Shown here piece by piece: positions 1-8,516 of a stretch of DNA of 64,000 nt (position 1 is the first letter of the stretch; the number at the start of each line of letters is the position of its first letter). The notes beneath the pieces were generated by a model. That model was not told where the DNA came from, did not search any database, and saw only the letters and a list, made by a program, of their open reading frames with translations. The translations under genes were made by a program, and so were the position numbers. The DNA is taken from positions 620,001 to 684,000 of the forward strand of contig NZ_JAUSXL010000002.1 in NCBI RefSeq assembly GCF_030815975.1, written 5' to 3'. Source of the DNA: Variovorax paradoxus. Lineage in GTDB: Bacteria; Pseudomonadota; Gammaproteobacteria; Burkholderiales; Burkholderiaceae_C.

Positions 1-249
1 TCTCTTGCCCGACTCACGCCACCGGTGCGTTGGAGCCGGCCCGGTCGTGAGCAACTGCGCTGTGCGTGTCATCGAGTCACCAGCGCGTATCAGTGGTCGC
101 AGGTTCAACGCCTCGATTTCCGCTGGATGCCGGCCCGCGCACACGCCACCCCAGGTCCTACATCCGGGCTCGCTTGAGCAGAGCAGAACTTTGATGCTCG
201 GCGCTGACTCGCGCATCGCGACAGTCAAGCTCGGCAAGGAGAATCGAAA

Positions 250-702
250 ATGAACCACACAAGACGTCTTCTGACCACCGGCCTCGTCCTTTCCGGCGTA
301 TTCGGCTTTATCGATGCGAGCTTCGCCAAGGCAAAGCATCACCAGCACAATGGCGCGAAATTGGTGGGCGACAAGCTCAAGAGCAACGGCCAGCACGTCG
401 TCGACAAGAAAGGGCCGCACACGGTCTCCGTGGACATCAAAGACACAAAGATCGCTGCGTTCCACGTCAAGCATGCAAACAAGGGCGACCTGCCGGTCAA
501 GAAATACAAGACGAACAAGAAGATGGCCCGGGCGGACGGAATGCAGTACGCCACCTTCATCCAGGTTCAAGACACGTACCTGGGAATGACATACATCGGG
601 TACAGCTATGTCGACGACTACGGCGACGAGCAGATCTACTGGTATCCCTACGACATGATCCTGGACGGCGACACCGGCGCGGTCGAGTACATTGCCGTCT
701 GA
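250..702 (+). CDS. Secreted basic protein of unknown function
   Basis: A 150-residue protein I do not recognise. It begins with two arginines and a hydrophobic stretch ending in A-S-F-A near residue 26, a good Sec signal peptide, so the mature protein should be exported. The mature N-terminus is rich in Lys and His (KAKHHQH). The middle is strongly basic. The last third is rich in Tyr and Asp and ends in an acidic, beta-strand-like stretch (DGDTGAVEY). There is no cysteine and no lipobox. The start is well supported by AAGGAG eight bases before the ATG. It stands alone: nothing identifiable lies upstream to the window edge, and the next gene is convergent. The fold and role are unknown. Confidence 0.75.
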   Translation: MNHTRRLLTTGLVLSGVFGFIDASFAKAKHHQHNGAKLVGDKLKSNGQHVVDKKGPHTVSVDIKDTKIAAFHVKHANKGDLPVKKYKTNKKMARADGMQYATFIQVQDTYLGMTYIGYSYVDDYGDEQIYWYPYDMILDGDTGAVEYIAV

Positions 703-847
703 ACCCGACGCGCAGACTGGCCACTGCCGTCCAAGCCAAGGCTGATCGCTATGGCCGCGGCGTGTGCAAGGTGATGGTGGCGCCCGGCGGTGCCGAGAGC
801 CGATTCCGGCCCCCGGGCACCACTCCTCTCCTCTGTCTTGCCTGCCC

Positions 848-1492
848 TCACGCAGCCCCGATCATTTCGGTTGCCGTGACATGGCGCATCGCGTCCGGTA
901 CTGCTGCGGCGCGCAAGACCAGTTCTGCCGGCCGATGGCTTGCAGCCCGCGCCGTCTGCCCCGACAGCGCCTCCGACGCCCAGCCCTTCGCCTGCCATTG
1001 CCCCAGCGGCACCAGCGTGCGCAGTCCACGCGGCGCGGCCTTGCGCACGGCGCTTCCGATGTTGAATGGCGTGAGGTGCGCGACATCCGCGTGGGCGGCG
1101 GCCAGCGCAAGCGCATCGAAAGTCAGCAGCACCTGCGGCCGGCCGCGCAGAGCGGCACGATGGCGCTGCACCCTCTCGGCGTCCAGCCAGAAGAACACGC
1201 AGCCGTTGAGCAGGCCGTACCAGTCGGCCGGCGCCAGGCCGGGGTCGAGGCAGCGCGCCAGCGCCCGGGGCGGCATGGGCTGCTGGTCGCGGATGTAGCG
1301 GCCGTCGGGCAGCGTGACGCCTTCCGGCCGGTGGGCACGCACCAGGGCTTCGACCTCGGTGTCGAAGGCGCCGCGGCGCAGCAACTCGTCGGTGCTGCAC
1401 AGCCCCTGCTGCTGCACCGCCGCCCAGTTGGCTGCATCGACGAAATGAAAAGCCTTGGCGGGCAGGTTCGGCACGGCTTCAGGCTGCTTCAC
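848..1492 (-). CDS. DUF7002-like conserved protein
   Basis: A 214-residue cytoplasmic protein without signal or membrane segments. It opens with a 'FHFVDAANW...LQQGLCSTDELLRRG' type block. Further on come RDQQPMPP, 'LNGCVFFWLDAERV' and 'LTPFNIGSAVRKAAPRG'. This order of motifs matches my memory of the DUF7002 family, whose biochemical role is not known to me. A GTG start at 1490-1492 is the only reasonable one before the conserved region. Its start overlaps the 3' end of the epimerase-like gene by 14 bases on the same strand, so the two are probably co-transcribed and translationally coupled. The family name is from memory and is the weaker part of this call. Confidence 0.6.
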   Translation of the reverse strand: MKQPEAVPNLPAKAFHFVDAANWAAVQQQGLCSTDELLRRGAFDTEVEALVRAHRPEGVTLPDGRYIRDQQPMPPRALARCLDPGLAPADWYGLLNGCVFFWLDAERVQRHRAALRGRPQVLLTFDALALAAAHADVAHLTPFNIGSAVRKAAPRGLRTLVPLGQWQAKGWASEALSGQTARAASHRPAELVLRAAAVPDAMRHVTATEMIGAA

Positions 1493-2411
1493 GGAGGCCG
1501 GTGTGCACCGTCGGGTGCGCGAGCCGCACGCGCAGCTCGCGCTTGAGCCGCGTGTTGTCGAGCCGGCGCGATTCGCCCATGAAACTCAGCAATTGCAGCG
1601 GCAGCTGGCGCTGGGCTTCCTCGCGCGCCACGCGCGGGGGGCGCGGCATGCCATACAGATCGGCTGCCAGGTCGATGTAGTCGCCCATGCGCAGCTCGGT
1701 GTCGTCCGAGGCATGCACGATGCGCTGCGGCCGCCCGCGGAACAGCGCCGCCACGCAGGCCCGCGCGAGATCGTCGGCATGGATGTGGCTGGTGAACACG
1801 TCGTCCTCGCGCCGGAGCACCGGCGTGCCGCGCGCGAGCCGCTGGCGCGGCGTGCCGCCCTCGCGGTCGGGCGCATAGATGCCCGGGATGCGCAGGATGC
1901 TGGCGCGCACGCCTGCGCTGCGGCCGAGCCAGCGCACCGCGCGCTCGGCGTCCACGCGGCGGTGGGCGCGCGGTGTGTCGGGCCGCACGGGCCGCGTTTC
2001 GCTCACCCGCGCGCCGCCGCAGTCGCCATAGACGCCGCTGGTGGAGCCATAGACGAATGCAAGCGGCACGGAGCGCAGCCGCAGCGCGCGCGCCAGTGCG
2101 GTGGTGCGCTGGTCGCGCCACCAAGCGGCGCCGCCGTCGCGGGCTGGAGGCGCCAGGTGCAACACGCGGGTGGCCACGCCAGCCAGGCGGCGCAGCGTGG
2201 CCGGATCGTCCAGATTGCCCACGAGCGGACGGATGCCGGCGGCGCGCAGGGCCGGCACCCGTTCGCTCGATGAAGTGAGCGCCACCAGCTGCACGCGGCC
2301 GCGCAGGCTGCGCGCCACGCGCTGGCCGACGTCGCCGCAGCCCACGATCAGCAGGCGTTCGCGGCGAAAGCGCGCCGGCAGCGCGCCGGAAGGGCTATTG
2401 ATTGAAGGCAA
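1479..2411 (-). CDS. NAD-dependent epimerase/dehydratase-like protein
   Basis: A 310-residue extended short-chain dehydrogenase-like protein. A Rossmann nucleotide-binding loop (LLIVGCGDVGQRVA) lies near residue 20, followed by 'VYGSTSGVYGD' and later 'SHIHADDLARA', typical of the atypical SDR/YeeZ-like group. The usual active-site YxxxK is not clear: the region after the SGVYG motif reads HRRVDAERAV, so a classical dehydrogenase reaction should not be assumed. The start is a TTG at 2409-2411 preceded by AAGGA about ten bases upstream. No ATG lies before the Rossmann motif, so this start is moderately secure. It is divergent from the ferredoxin-reductase gene, with 55 bases between them. Confidence 0.75.
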   Translation of the reverse strand: MPSINSPSGALPARFRRERLLIVGCGDVGQRVARSLRGRVQLVALTSSSERVPALRAAGIRPLVGNLDDPATLRRLAGVATRVLHLAPPARDGGAAWWRDQRTTALARALRLRSVPLAFVYGSTSGVYGDCGGARVSETRPVRPDTPRAHRRVDAERAVRWLGRSAGVRASILRIPGIYAPDREGGTPRQRLARGTPVLRREDDVFTSHIHADDLARACVAALFRGRPQRIVHASDDTELRMGDYIDLAADLYGMPRPPRVAREEAQRQLPLQLLSFMGESRRLDNTRLKRELRVRLAHPTVHTGLREAA

Positions 2412-2466
2412 AATCCGTTTTCCTTTCCCTTTTCAGACCCAGGCTGAAACAAGCCGAAGAATACCG

Positions 2467-3531
2467 ATGACTGTTGCAGCGCCGCATGACGCGGGCTTTT
2501 CCATCACCGTCGAGCCCAGCGGGCGTCATTTCGTGGTGCATGGCGACGAAACCATTCTCGCGGCCGGCATCCGGCAGGGCATTGGCCTTCCCTATGGCTG
2601 CAAGGACGGCGCCTGCGGCTCGTGCAAGTGCAGGAAGCTCTCGGGCGAGGTCGAGCTCGGTCCGCACCAGAGCAAGGCGCTGAGCGCCGAAGAGCAGCTG
2701 GCGGGCTTCGTGCTCACCTGCTGCGCCCATGCCAAGAGCGACGTGGTGCTCGAATCGCGCCAGGTCACCGAGGCCGGCGCCCTGCCGATCCGCAAGATGC
2801 CGGTGCGGGTGCTGGCGCTCACGCGGCTGTCGCACGACGTGATGAAGCTGCGCCTGCAGCTGCCGGCCGGCGAGCCGCTGCAGTTCCATGCGGGCCAGTA
2901 TGTGGAGTTCATCCTGCGCGACGGCGCGCGCCGCAGCTATTCGATGGCCAATGCGCCGCACACGCTGGCCGAGCCGGGCACGGGCATCGAGCTGCACCTG
3001 CGGCATCTGCCGGGCGGCAAGTTCACCGACCACGTGTTCGGCGCCATGAAGGAAAAGGAAATCCTCCGCATCGAAGGCCCCTACGGCAGCTTCTTCCTGC
3101 GCGAGGATTCGGCCAAGCCGATGATCCTGCTGGCTTCGGGCACCGGCTTCGCACCCATCAAGGCGCTGCTCGAGCACATGAAGTTCTTGGGGCTCGACCG
3201 GCCCGCCGCGCTCTACTGGGGCGGCCGCCGCCCCGAAGACCTCTACATGGATGCCTGGGTGCGCGAACAGCAGAAGGAAATGCCGAACCTGCGCTACGTG
3301 CCGGTGGTTTCCAACGCCACGCCGGAAGACAACTGGAGCGGCCGCACGGGCTTCGTGCATCGCGCGGTGCTGGAAGACTTTGCCGACCTTTCGGGCCACC
3401 AGGTCTATGCCTGCGGCGCGCCGATCGTGGTCGACTCGGCCCGGCGCGACTACGTGGCGCTCGCGGGCCTGCCCGACGAAGAGTTCTTTGCCGATGCATT
3501 CACCACAGAAGCAGACAAGGCGCTGCCGTGA
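2467..3531 (+). CDS. 2Fe-2S ferredoxin/FAD/NAD(P) oxidoreductase (CDP-6-deoxy-glucoseen-reductase type)
   Basis: A 354-residue electron-transfer flavoprotein. The N-terminal ferredoxin domain has a plant-type 2Fe-2S cluster (Cys45, Cys50, Cys53, with the fourth ligand among Cys86/Cys87). An FAD domain follows with RRSYSMAN, and then an NAD(P) domain with LASGTGFAPIKALLEH. This order is that of CDP-6-deoxy-delta-3,4-glucoseen reductases and of oxygenase reductase subunits. Comamonadaceae usually carry it as a stand-alone gene annotated with the former name. No sugar-nucleotide genes lie nearby, so the true electron acceptor is unknown. The ATG at 2467 begins the conserved domain; an upstream in-frame extension lacks support. 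The Bug receptor gene follows after 21 bases, probably in the same transcript. Confidence 0.85.
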   Translation: MTVAAPHDAGFSITVEPSGRHFVVHGDETILAAGIRQGIGLPYGCKDGACGSCKCRKLSGEVELGPHQSKALSAEEQLAGFVLTCCAHAKSDVVLESRQVTEAGALPIRKMPVRVLALTRLSHDVMKLRLQLPAGEPLQFHAGQYVEFILRDGARRSYSMANAPHTLAEPGTGIELHLRHLPGGKFTDHVFGAMKEKEILRIEGPYGSFFLREDSAKPMILLASGTGFAPIKALLEHMKFLGLDRPAALYWGGRRPEDLYMDAWVREQQKEMPNLRYVPVVSNATPEDNWSGRTGFVHRAVLEDFADLSGHQVYACGAPIVVDSARRDYVALAGLPDEEFFADAFTTEADKALP

Positions 3532-3552
3532 TTCCTTGAGAAAAACAGAACA

Positions 3553-4527
3553 ATGAAAACGAGACACTTCCTCCTCACCCTGCTGGCAAGCGTCACGCTG
3601 CTCGCCACCGGCCCGATTGCCGCCCAGCAGCAGCGCCCGGTCCGCCTCGTGGTGCCCTACGCCGCCGGCGGCCCCATCGACGTGACGGCCCGCATGCTGG
3701 CCGAACGCGTGAAGGACACCCTGGGCCCGGTCATCATCGACAACAAGCCCGGCGCGGGCGGCAACATCGGGGCCGACATCGTGGCCAAGGCGCCGCCGGA
3801 CGGCCTCACGATCGGCATTGCAGCCACGGCCACACACGCGGTCAATCCGTGGCTCTACAGCAAGATCCCGTTCAACGCGGCGACCGACTTTGCGCCCATC
3901 ACACAGATGGTGCGCGTGCCGAACGTGCTGGTGATGAACGCGGAAACGGCGCAGCGCCTGAAGATCAATACCGTGGCCGACCTGATCCGCTATGCCAAGG
4001 CCAACCCCGCCAAGCTCAACTACGGCAGCGGCGGCAACGGCAGCGCCGGGCACCTCGCGGGCGAGCTGTTCAAGAAGCAGGCCGGCATCTTCGCGCTGCA
4101 CATCCCTTACAACGGTGGCAATCCGGCACAGCTGGCGCTGCTCTCGGGCCAGGTCGACTTCAACTTCGACAACCTTGCCACGGCGGCGCCGAACATCCGC
4201 TCGGGCAAGCTCAAGGCGATTGCCGTCACGACCTTGCAGCGCAGCAGCGCCATGCCCGAGCTGCCGCCGGTGGCCGACACGCTCAAGGGCTTTTCGATCG
4301 ACACCTGGTGGGGCCTGGTCGCACCGGCCGGCACGCCGCACGAGGTGGTCGTGAAGCTCAACCAGGCCTTCGTTGCGGCGCTGAATGCACCGGAAACGAA
4401 GACGCGTTTCGCCACGCTGCTGGCCGAGCCAGTGGCCAGTTCGCCCGAGCAGTTCGGCGCGTTCATGAAGAGCGAGCTCTCCAAGTACGAAGCCGTCGTG
4501 AAGGCGACCGGCGCCAGGGTCGACTGA
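3553..4527 (+). CDS. Periplasmic Bug/TctC-family solute-binding protein
   Basis: A 324-residue periplasmic receptor with an N-terminal signal peptide (hydrophobic stretch ending A-A-Q near residue 26). The mature start is RPVRLVVPYAAGGPIDVTARMLAE, the signature of the TctC/Bug family. Later family marks are DNKPGAGGNIGADIVAKAPPDG and NYGSGGNGSAGHLAGELF. These proteins bind carboxylates, often tricarboxylates or aromatic acids, and work with TctAB transporters or serve as sensors. No tctAB lies beside this copy. It follows the reductase gene by 21 bases and is convergent with livF, with only 12 bases between the stops. The ligand cannot be inferred. Confidence 0.88.
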   Translation: MKTRHFLLTLLASVTLLATGPIAAQQQRPVRLVVPYAAGGPIDVTARMLAERVKDTLGPVIIDNKPGAGGNIGADIVAKAPPDGLTIGIAATATHAVNPWLYSKIPFNAATDFAPITQMVRVPNVLVMNAETAQRLKINTVADLIRYAKANPAKLNYGSGGNGSAGHLAGELFKKQAGIFALHIPYNGGNPAQLALLSGQVDFNFDNLATAAPNIRSGKLKAIAVTTLQRSSAMPELPPVADTLKGFSIDTWWGLVAPAGTPHEVVVKLNQAFVAALNAPETKTRFATLLAEPVASSPEQFGAFMKSELSKYEAVVKATGARVD

Positions 4528-4539
4528 CCTGCGCCGGGG

Positions 4540-5340
4540 CTACTCTCCTAGGTAGGCGGCACGCACGCGCGGGTCGCTCAGCAGATCCTTGGCGTCACCC
4601 GTCATCGTGATGAGCCCCGACTCCATCACGTAGCCGCGGTCGGCCAGCTGCAGCGCGCGGTTGGCGTTCTGCTCCACCAGCAGGATCGTGACGCCCTGCG
4701 CGGCCACGGTCTGGACCACCTCGAAGATCTTGTCGCACATGATCGGCGACAGGCCCATGGTGGGCTCGTCGAGCAGCAGCACCTTGGGGCGCGCCATGAG
4801 CGCGCGGCCCATGGCCAGCATCTGCTGTTCGCCGCCCGACATGGTGCCCGCGAGCTGGTCCTTGCGCTCGCGCAAGCGCGGGAAGGTCACGAACACGCGT
4901 TCCATGTCGCTCGCAATCTCGGCCTTGTCCTTGCGGATGTAGGCGCCGATCTGCAGGTTCTCGGTGATCGTCATGCGCGTGAAGACGCCGCGGCCTTCGG
5001 GCACCATCACGAGGCCCTCGCCCACCAGGTCCCACGCACCGCGGCCCTTGATGTTGCGGCCCAGGAATTCGATGGTGCCGGCACCTGCCGGCAGAGTGCC
5101 GGTGATCGCCTTCATCGTGGTGGTCTTGCCGGCGCCGTTGGAGCCGATCAGCGACACCAGTTCGCCTTCATGGACCTCGAAGTCCACGCCCTTCACCGCC
5201 TGGATGCCGCCGTAGCCGACCTTCAGTCCGCTGACCTTGAGCAGCGTCTTGCCGGTGGCGTTGGCCGCGGTCTTCGGCGGGGTTGCAGTTGCCGTTGCCG
5301 TGTTTGCTTCTTCTGTGCTCGTCATCGTCGTCGTCGCCAT
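4540..5340 (-). CDS. livF: Branched-chain amino acid ABC transporter ATP-binding protein LivF
   Basis: A 266-residue ATPase of the hydrophobic amino acid (HAAT) importer family. It has Walker A GSNGAGKTT, signature MSGGEQQMLAMGRAL, Walker B KVLLLDEPTMGLSP and the switch histidine replaced by the usual LivF 'LLVEQNANRAL'. It ends in YLGE, typical of LivF. The first roughly 31 residues are an unusual Thr/Ala-rich tail (TTTMTSTEEANTATATATPP) absent from standard LivF. GGAGG eight bases before the ATG at 5340 supports this start. The gene follows livG with one base between stop and start, closing the liv operon. It should energise uptake of Leu/Ile/Val or another HAAT substrate. Confidence 0.93.
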   Translation of the reverse strand: MATTTMTSTEEANTATATATPPKTAANATGKTLLKVSGLKVGYGGIQAVKGVDFEVHEGELVSLIGSNGAGKTTTMKAITGTLPAGAGTIEFLGRNIKGRGAWDLVGEGLVMVPEGRGVFTRMTITENLQIGAYIRKDKAEIASDMERVFVTFPRLRERKDQLAGTMSGGEQQMLAMGRALMARPKVLLLDEPTMGLSPIMCDKIFEVVQTVAAQGVTILLVEQNANRALQLADRGYVMESGLITMTGDAKDLLSDPRVRAAYLGE

Positions 5341-5341
5341 T

Positions 5342-6115
5342 TCAGTGTCCTCCGGTGCCGAGGTAGGCCTCGATCACCTTTTCGTTCTTCTGCACGTCGT
5401 ACGGCGTGCCTTCGGCGATCTGCTTGCCGTAGTCGAGCACGGTGACGCGGTCGCACAGGCCCATGATGAGCTTGACGTCGTGTTCGATGATGAGAATGGT
5501 GCGGTCGTCCTTGCGGATGCGGTCGATCAGTTCGCGCAGCAGCACCTTCTCGGTCGTGTTCATGCCGGCGGCGGGCTCGTCGAGCGCAATGAGCTGCGGG
5601 TCGGTGGCCAGCGCGCGTGCAATCTCGAGCCGGCGCTGGTCGCCGTACGACAGGGTGCGCGCCTTGTAGTCGGCGAACTTGCCGATGCCCACGTAGTCGA
5701 GCAGCTCCTGCGCGCGTTCGGCAATGGCCTTTTCCTCGGCCTTGAACGAAGGGGTGCGCAGCATGGCGCCGAACACGCCCGAATGGGTGCGGATGTGGCG
5801 TCCCACCATGACGTTCTCGAGCGCCGTCATTTCGGAGAACAGGCGGATGTTCTGGAAGGTGCGCGCAATGCCGGCCTTGGCCACTTCATGCACGGCCGTG
5901 GGCTGGTAGGGCTTGCCGGCGAGCTCGAAGCTGCCGCTGTCGGGCGTGTAGAGACCGGTGATCACGTTGAAGAACGTGGTCTTGCCGGCGCCGTTGGGGC
6001 CGATCAGGCCATAGACCTGGCCGCGCTTGATGGTGATGCCGACGTCGGAAAGAGCCTGCAGGCCGCCGAAGCGCTTGGAGATTCCGCGGACGTCGAGGAT
6101 GGTGTCTGTCGTCAT
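5342..6115 (-). CDS. livG: Branched-chain amino acid ABC transporter ATP-binding protein LivG
   Basis: A 257-residue ATPase with Walker A GPNGAGKTTFFNVITGLY, signature LSYGDQRRLEIARAL, Walker B LIALDEPAAGMN and switch region ILIIEHDVKLIMGLCDRV, the classic LivG set. It pairs with LivF on the LivHM membrane dimer. The ATG at 6115 (MTTDTILDVRGISKRFGG) begins the domain. A longer in-frame extension to 6280 would overlap livM and lacks domain content, so it was rejected. Gaps are 19 bases from livM and one base to livF. Confidence 0.93.
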   Translation of the reverse strand: MTTDTILDVRGISKRFGGLQALSDVGITIKRGQVYGLIGPNGAGKTTFFNVITGLYTPDSGSFELAGKPYQPTAVHEVAKAGIARTFQNIRLFSEMTALENVMVGRHIRTHSGVFGAMLRTPSFKAEEKAIAERAQELLDYVGIGKFADYKARTLSYGDQRRLEIARALATDPQLIALDEPAAGMNTTEKVLLRELIDRIRKDDRTILIIEHDVKLIMGLCDRVTVLDYGKQIAEGTPYDVQKNEKVIEAYLGTGGH

Positions 6116-6134
6116 GTTGATGGTTTCCTTCGGC

Positions 6135-7334
6135 TCACGGATTGATCGACATGGGACGCGAAGCGTCGCCCGGCAGTTCGTCCGCCGGCGTCTCGATGCC
6201 CGGCGCATGGGTCTGGAGCGAACCGGGCGCAACCGGTGCGCCGGGGGCGGCGGCCCCCTTGCGCTGCAATGTCTTGCCATGCTCGGGCGAGGGCCAGAGG
6301 CCGCGCGGACGCACCAGCATGATGATGATCATGGCCAGCGCGATGAAGAGCTGGCGCAGGATGGACGCGTCGAGGCGGCCGTCGGTCATGGCCTGCAGCG
6401 GGCCGGCCACGTAGCGCAGCACCTCGGGCAAGGCGGCCAGCAGCACGGCGCCGAGAATCACGCCCGGCAGATGGCCGATGCCGCCCAGCACCACCATGGC
6501 GACGATCATCACCGACTCCATGAGGCTGAACGACTCGGGCGAGACGAAGCCCTGGAAGGCCGCGAACATGGCGCCCGACACGCCGCCGAAGCTGGCGCCC
6601 ATGCCGAAGGCCAGGAGCTTCATGTTGCGGGTGTTGATGCCCATGGCCTTGGCCGCGATCTCGTCTTCGCGGATGGCCATCCAGGCGCGCCCGATGCGCG
6701 ACATCTGCAGGCGGTGCGAAATGATGATCGTGGCGACCACCAGCGCAAGGAACAGGTAGTAGTAGAGCGTGACCGACGAGATCGTGAAGCCGTCGAACTT
6801 CCATGCCTTGCCGAGGTCGAGCCCCCAGAACTTGATGGAGTCGATGGCGGTGATGCCCTTGGGCCCGTTGGTGATGTTGATCGGCTGGTCGAGGTTGTTC
6901 AGGAACACCCGGATGATCTCGCCGAAGCCGAGCGTCACGATGGCCAGGTAGTCGCCGCGCAGCTTGAGCGTGGGCGCGCCCAGCAGCACGCCGAGGCAGC
7001 CGGCCACCACGAGCGCCAGCGGTACCACGATGAGCAGCGAGGTGTGCAGCCCGTTCGGGAACATCGCCTTGAACCAGGGAAAGGTCTCGGTCAGGTGCGA
7101 CGAGCCCATGAGCGCGAACAGGTAGGCCCCGATCGCGAAGAAGGCCACGTAGCCCAGGTCGAGCAGGCCGGCGTAGCCGACGACGATGTTCAGGCCGAGC
7201 GAGAGCATCACGTAGAGCAGCGCGATGTCGGCGATGCGCACCCAGGCGTTGCCCTGGCTCTGCAGGAAGATGGGCAGCGCGAGCACGGCGACGACGCCGA
7301 GAACATAGAGCGCGAGGTTCTTGCTGTTTTTCAT
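6135..7334 (-). CDS. livM: Branched-chain amino acid ABC transporter permease LivM
   Basis: A 399-residue inner-membrane permease with about ten hydrophobic segments. It carries the LivM marks 'GLNIVVGYAGLLDLGYVAFFAIGAY' and the EAA-like cytoplasmic loop 'GRAWMAIREDEIAAKAMGINTRNMKLLAFGMGA'. After the last membrane segment (IALAMIIIMLVRPRGLWP) there is an extra C-terminal tail of about 50 residues rich in Pro, Ala and Gly, longer than in the usual LivM. Transcribed 13 bases after livH and 19 before livG. Confidence 0.93.
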   Translation of the reverse strand: MKNSKNLALYVLGVVAVLALPIFLQSQGNAWVRIADIALLYVMLSLGLNIVVGYAGLLDLGYVAFFAIGAYLFALMGSSHLTETFPWFKAMFPNGLHTSLLIVVPLALVVAGCLGVLLGAPTLKLRGDYLAIVTLGFGEIIRVFLNNLDQPINITNGPKGITAIDSIKFWGLDLGKAWKFDGFTISSVTLYYYLFLALVVATIIISHRLQMSRIGRAWMAIREDEIAAKAMGINTRNMKLLAFGMGASFGGVSGAMFAAFQGFVSPESFSLMESVMIVAMVVLGGIGHLPGVILGAVLLAALPEVLRYVAGPLQAMTDGRLDASILRQLFIALAMIIIMLVRPRGLWPSPEHGKTLQRKGAAAPGAPVAPGSLQTHAPGIETPADELPGDASRPMSINP

Positions 7335-7347
7335 GGTGTGCTGCTCT

Positions 7348-8277
7348 TCAGGCCCGATCCGCCACGCGCTCGCCCAGCAGGCCCGAGGGCCGCAGCGTGA
7401 GCATGACGATCAACACGATGAAAGCGAAGATGTCGCTGTAGTTGCTGCCCAGCACGCCGCCGGTCAGCGAACCGATGTAGCCGGAGCCGATGGCCTCGAT
7501 CAGCCCGAGCAGGATGCCGCCGACCACCGCGCCGGCCAGGTTGCCGATGCCGCCGAACACCGCCGCGGTGAAGGCCTTGAGGCCGGGCAGGAAGCCCATC
7601 GCGTGCTGCGCGATGCCGTAGTTGGAGGCGTACATGACGCCCGCGATGGCTGCGAGCACGGCGCCGATGATGAAGGTGGCCGAAATGACCATGTCGGGCC
7701 GGATGCCCATGAGCGCCGCGACGCGCGGGTTCTCGGCGGTGGCGCGCATCGCGCGGCCGAGCTTGGTGTAGTTGACCAGCCACATCAGCACCACGAGCGA
7801 AAAGGCCGTGACGCTCAGGATCATGACCTGCGTGGGCGAGATCACCGCGCCAGCCACCTCGATGGGCGTGGTCGACAGCAGGTTGGGATAGGCCTTGTTG
7901 GTGGGCTTCCAGATGATCATGGCCAGCGTCTGCAGCAGGATCGACATGCCGATGGCCGTGATGAGCGGCGCGAGCTTGGGGCTGTTGCGAAGCGGCCGGT
8001 AGGCGACCTTCTCGATCACGAAGTTGAGCGTGGCTGCAACGATGCAGGCAATGATCAGCGCGATGATGAGGACCAGCCAGCCCGGCGTGCCGGGCATCGA
8101 CTCCTTCATGAGCCCGATGATGGTCCAGCTCGTGAGCGCCCCCACCATCAGCACTTCGCCGTGCGCAAAATTGATCAGATTGATGATGCCGTACACCATG
8201 GTGTAGCCCAAGGCTATCAAGGCATACATGCTGCCGAGGACCAGACCGTTGATGATCTGCTGCAGCAATATTTCCAT
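7348..8277 (-). CDS. livH: Branched-chain amino acid ABC transporter permease LivH
   Basis: A 309-residue inner-membrane permease opening with 'QQIINGLVLGSMYALIALGYTMVYGIINLINFAHGE', the LivH hallmark. The EAA-like loop 'GRAMRATAENPRVAALMGI' lies past the middle. It is the first gene of livHMGF. No livK receptor gene lies in the cluster, so the periplasmic receptor must be encoded elsewhere. The 239-base gap upstream should hold the operon promoter and the rarA terminator. Confidence 0.93.
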   Translation of the reverse strand: MEILLQQIINGLVLGSMYALIALGYTMVYGIINLINFAHGEVLMVGALTSWTIIGLMKESMPGTPGWLVLIIALIIACIVAATLNFVIEKVAYRPLRNSPKLAPLITAIGMSILLQTLAMIIWKPTNKAYPNLLSTTPIEVAGAVISPTQVMILSVTAFSLVVLMWLVNYTKLGRAMRATAENPRVAALMGIRPDMVISATFIIGAVLAAIAGVMYASNYGIAQHAMGFLPGLKAFTAAVFGGIGNLAGAVVGGILLGLIEAIGSGYIGSLTGGVLGSNYSDIFAFIVLIVMLTLRPSGLLGERVADRA

Positions 8278-8357
8278 AACGCGTTCCCTATTTGTTGCAC
8301 CGTTGCGGGGTGCCGTTCACCCACCGTGGCACCGGTTTGGCGCCTTGGCTTGATAAG

Positions 8358-8390
8358 CAAAAAACCAGCCAACATGTGTCGCTGGCTGAT
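8358..8390 (-). terminator. Intrinsic terminator after rarA
   Basis: On the minus strand, a 6-bp stem CAGCCA/TGGCTG (arms 8383-8388 and 8366-8371) with an 11-base loop is followed by GTTTTTTG. It lies between the rarA stop and the livH start, so it should end rarA transcription before the liv operon. The stem is short, hence moderate confidence. Confidence 0.55.
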
Positions 8391-8516
8391 TTGTGGGCGG
8401 GATTGTAAGCACCCGCCAGCGCCGATTTGGTGCGCCTTGCCCGGGGTTTACCCGCTCAAGCCATGCTGTATGCGAGTGAAGTCATGCATGGCGTACGCGC
8501 ATGGTGAAAAGGCGTA

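Noticed and set aside
5..253. An 82-residue open frame at the window start
   Set aside because: No ribosome site, no recognisable sequence, TTG start; the real gene begins at 250 in another frame.
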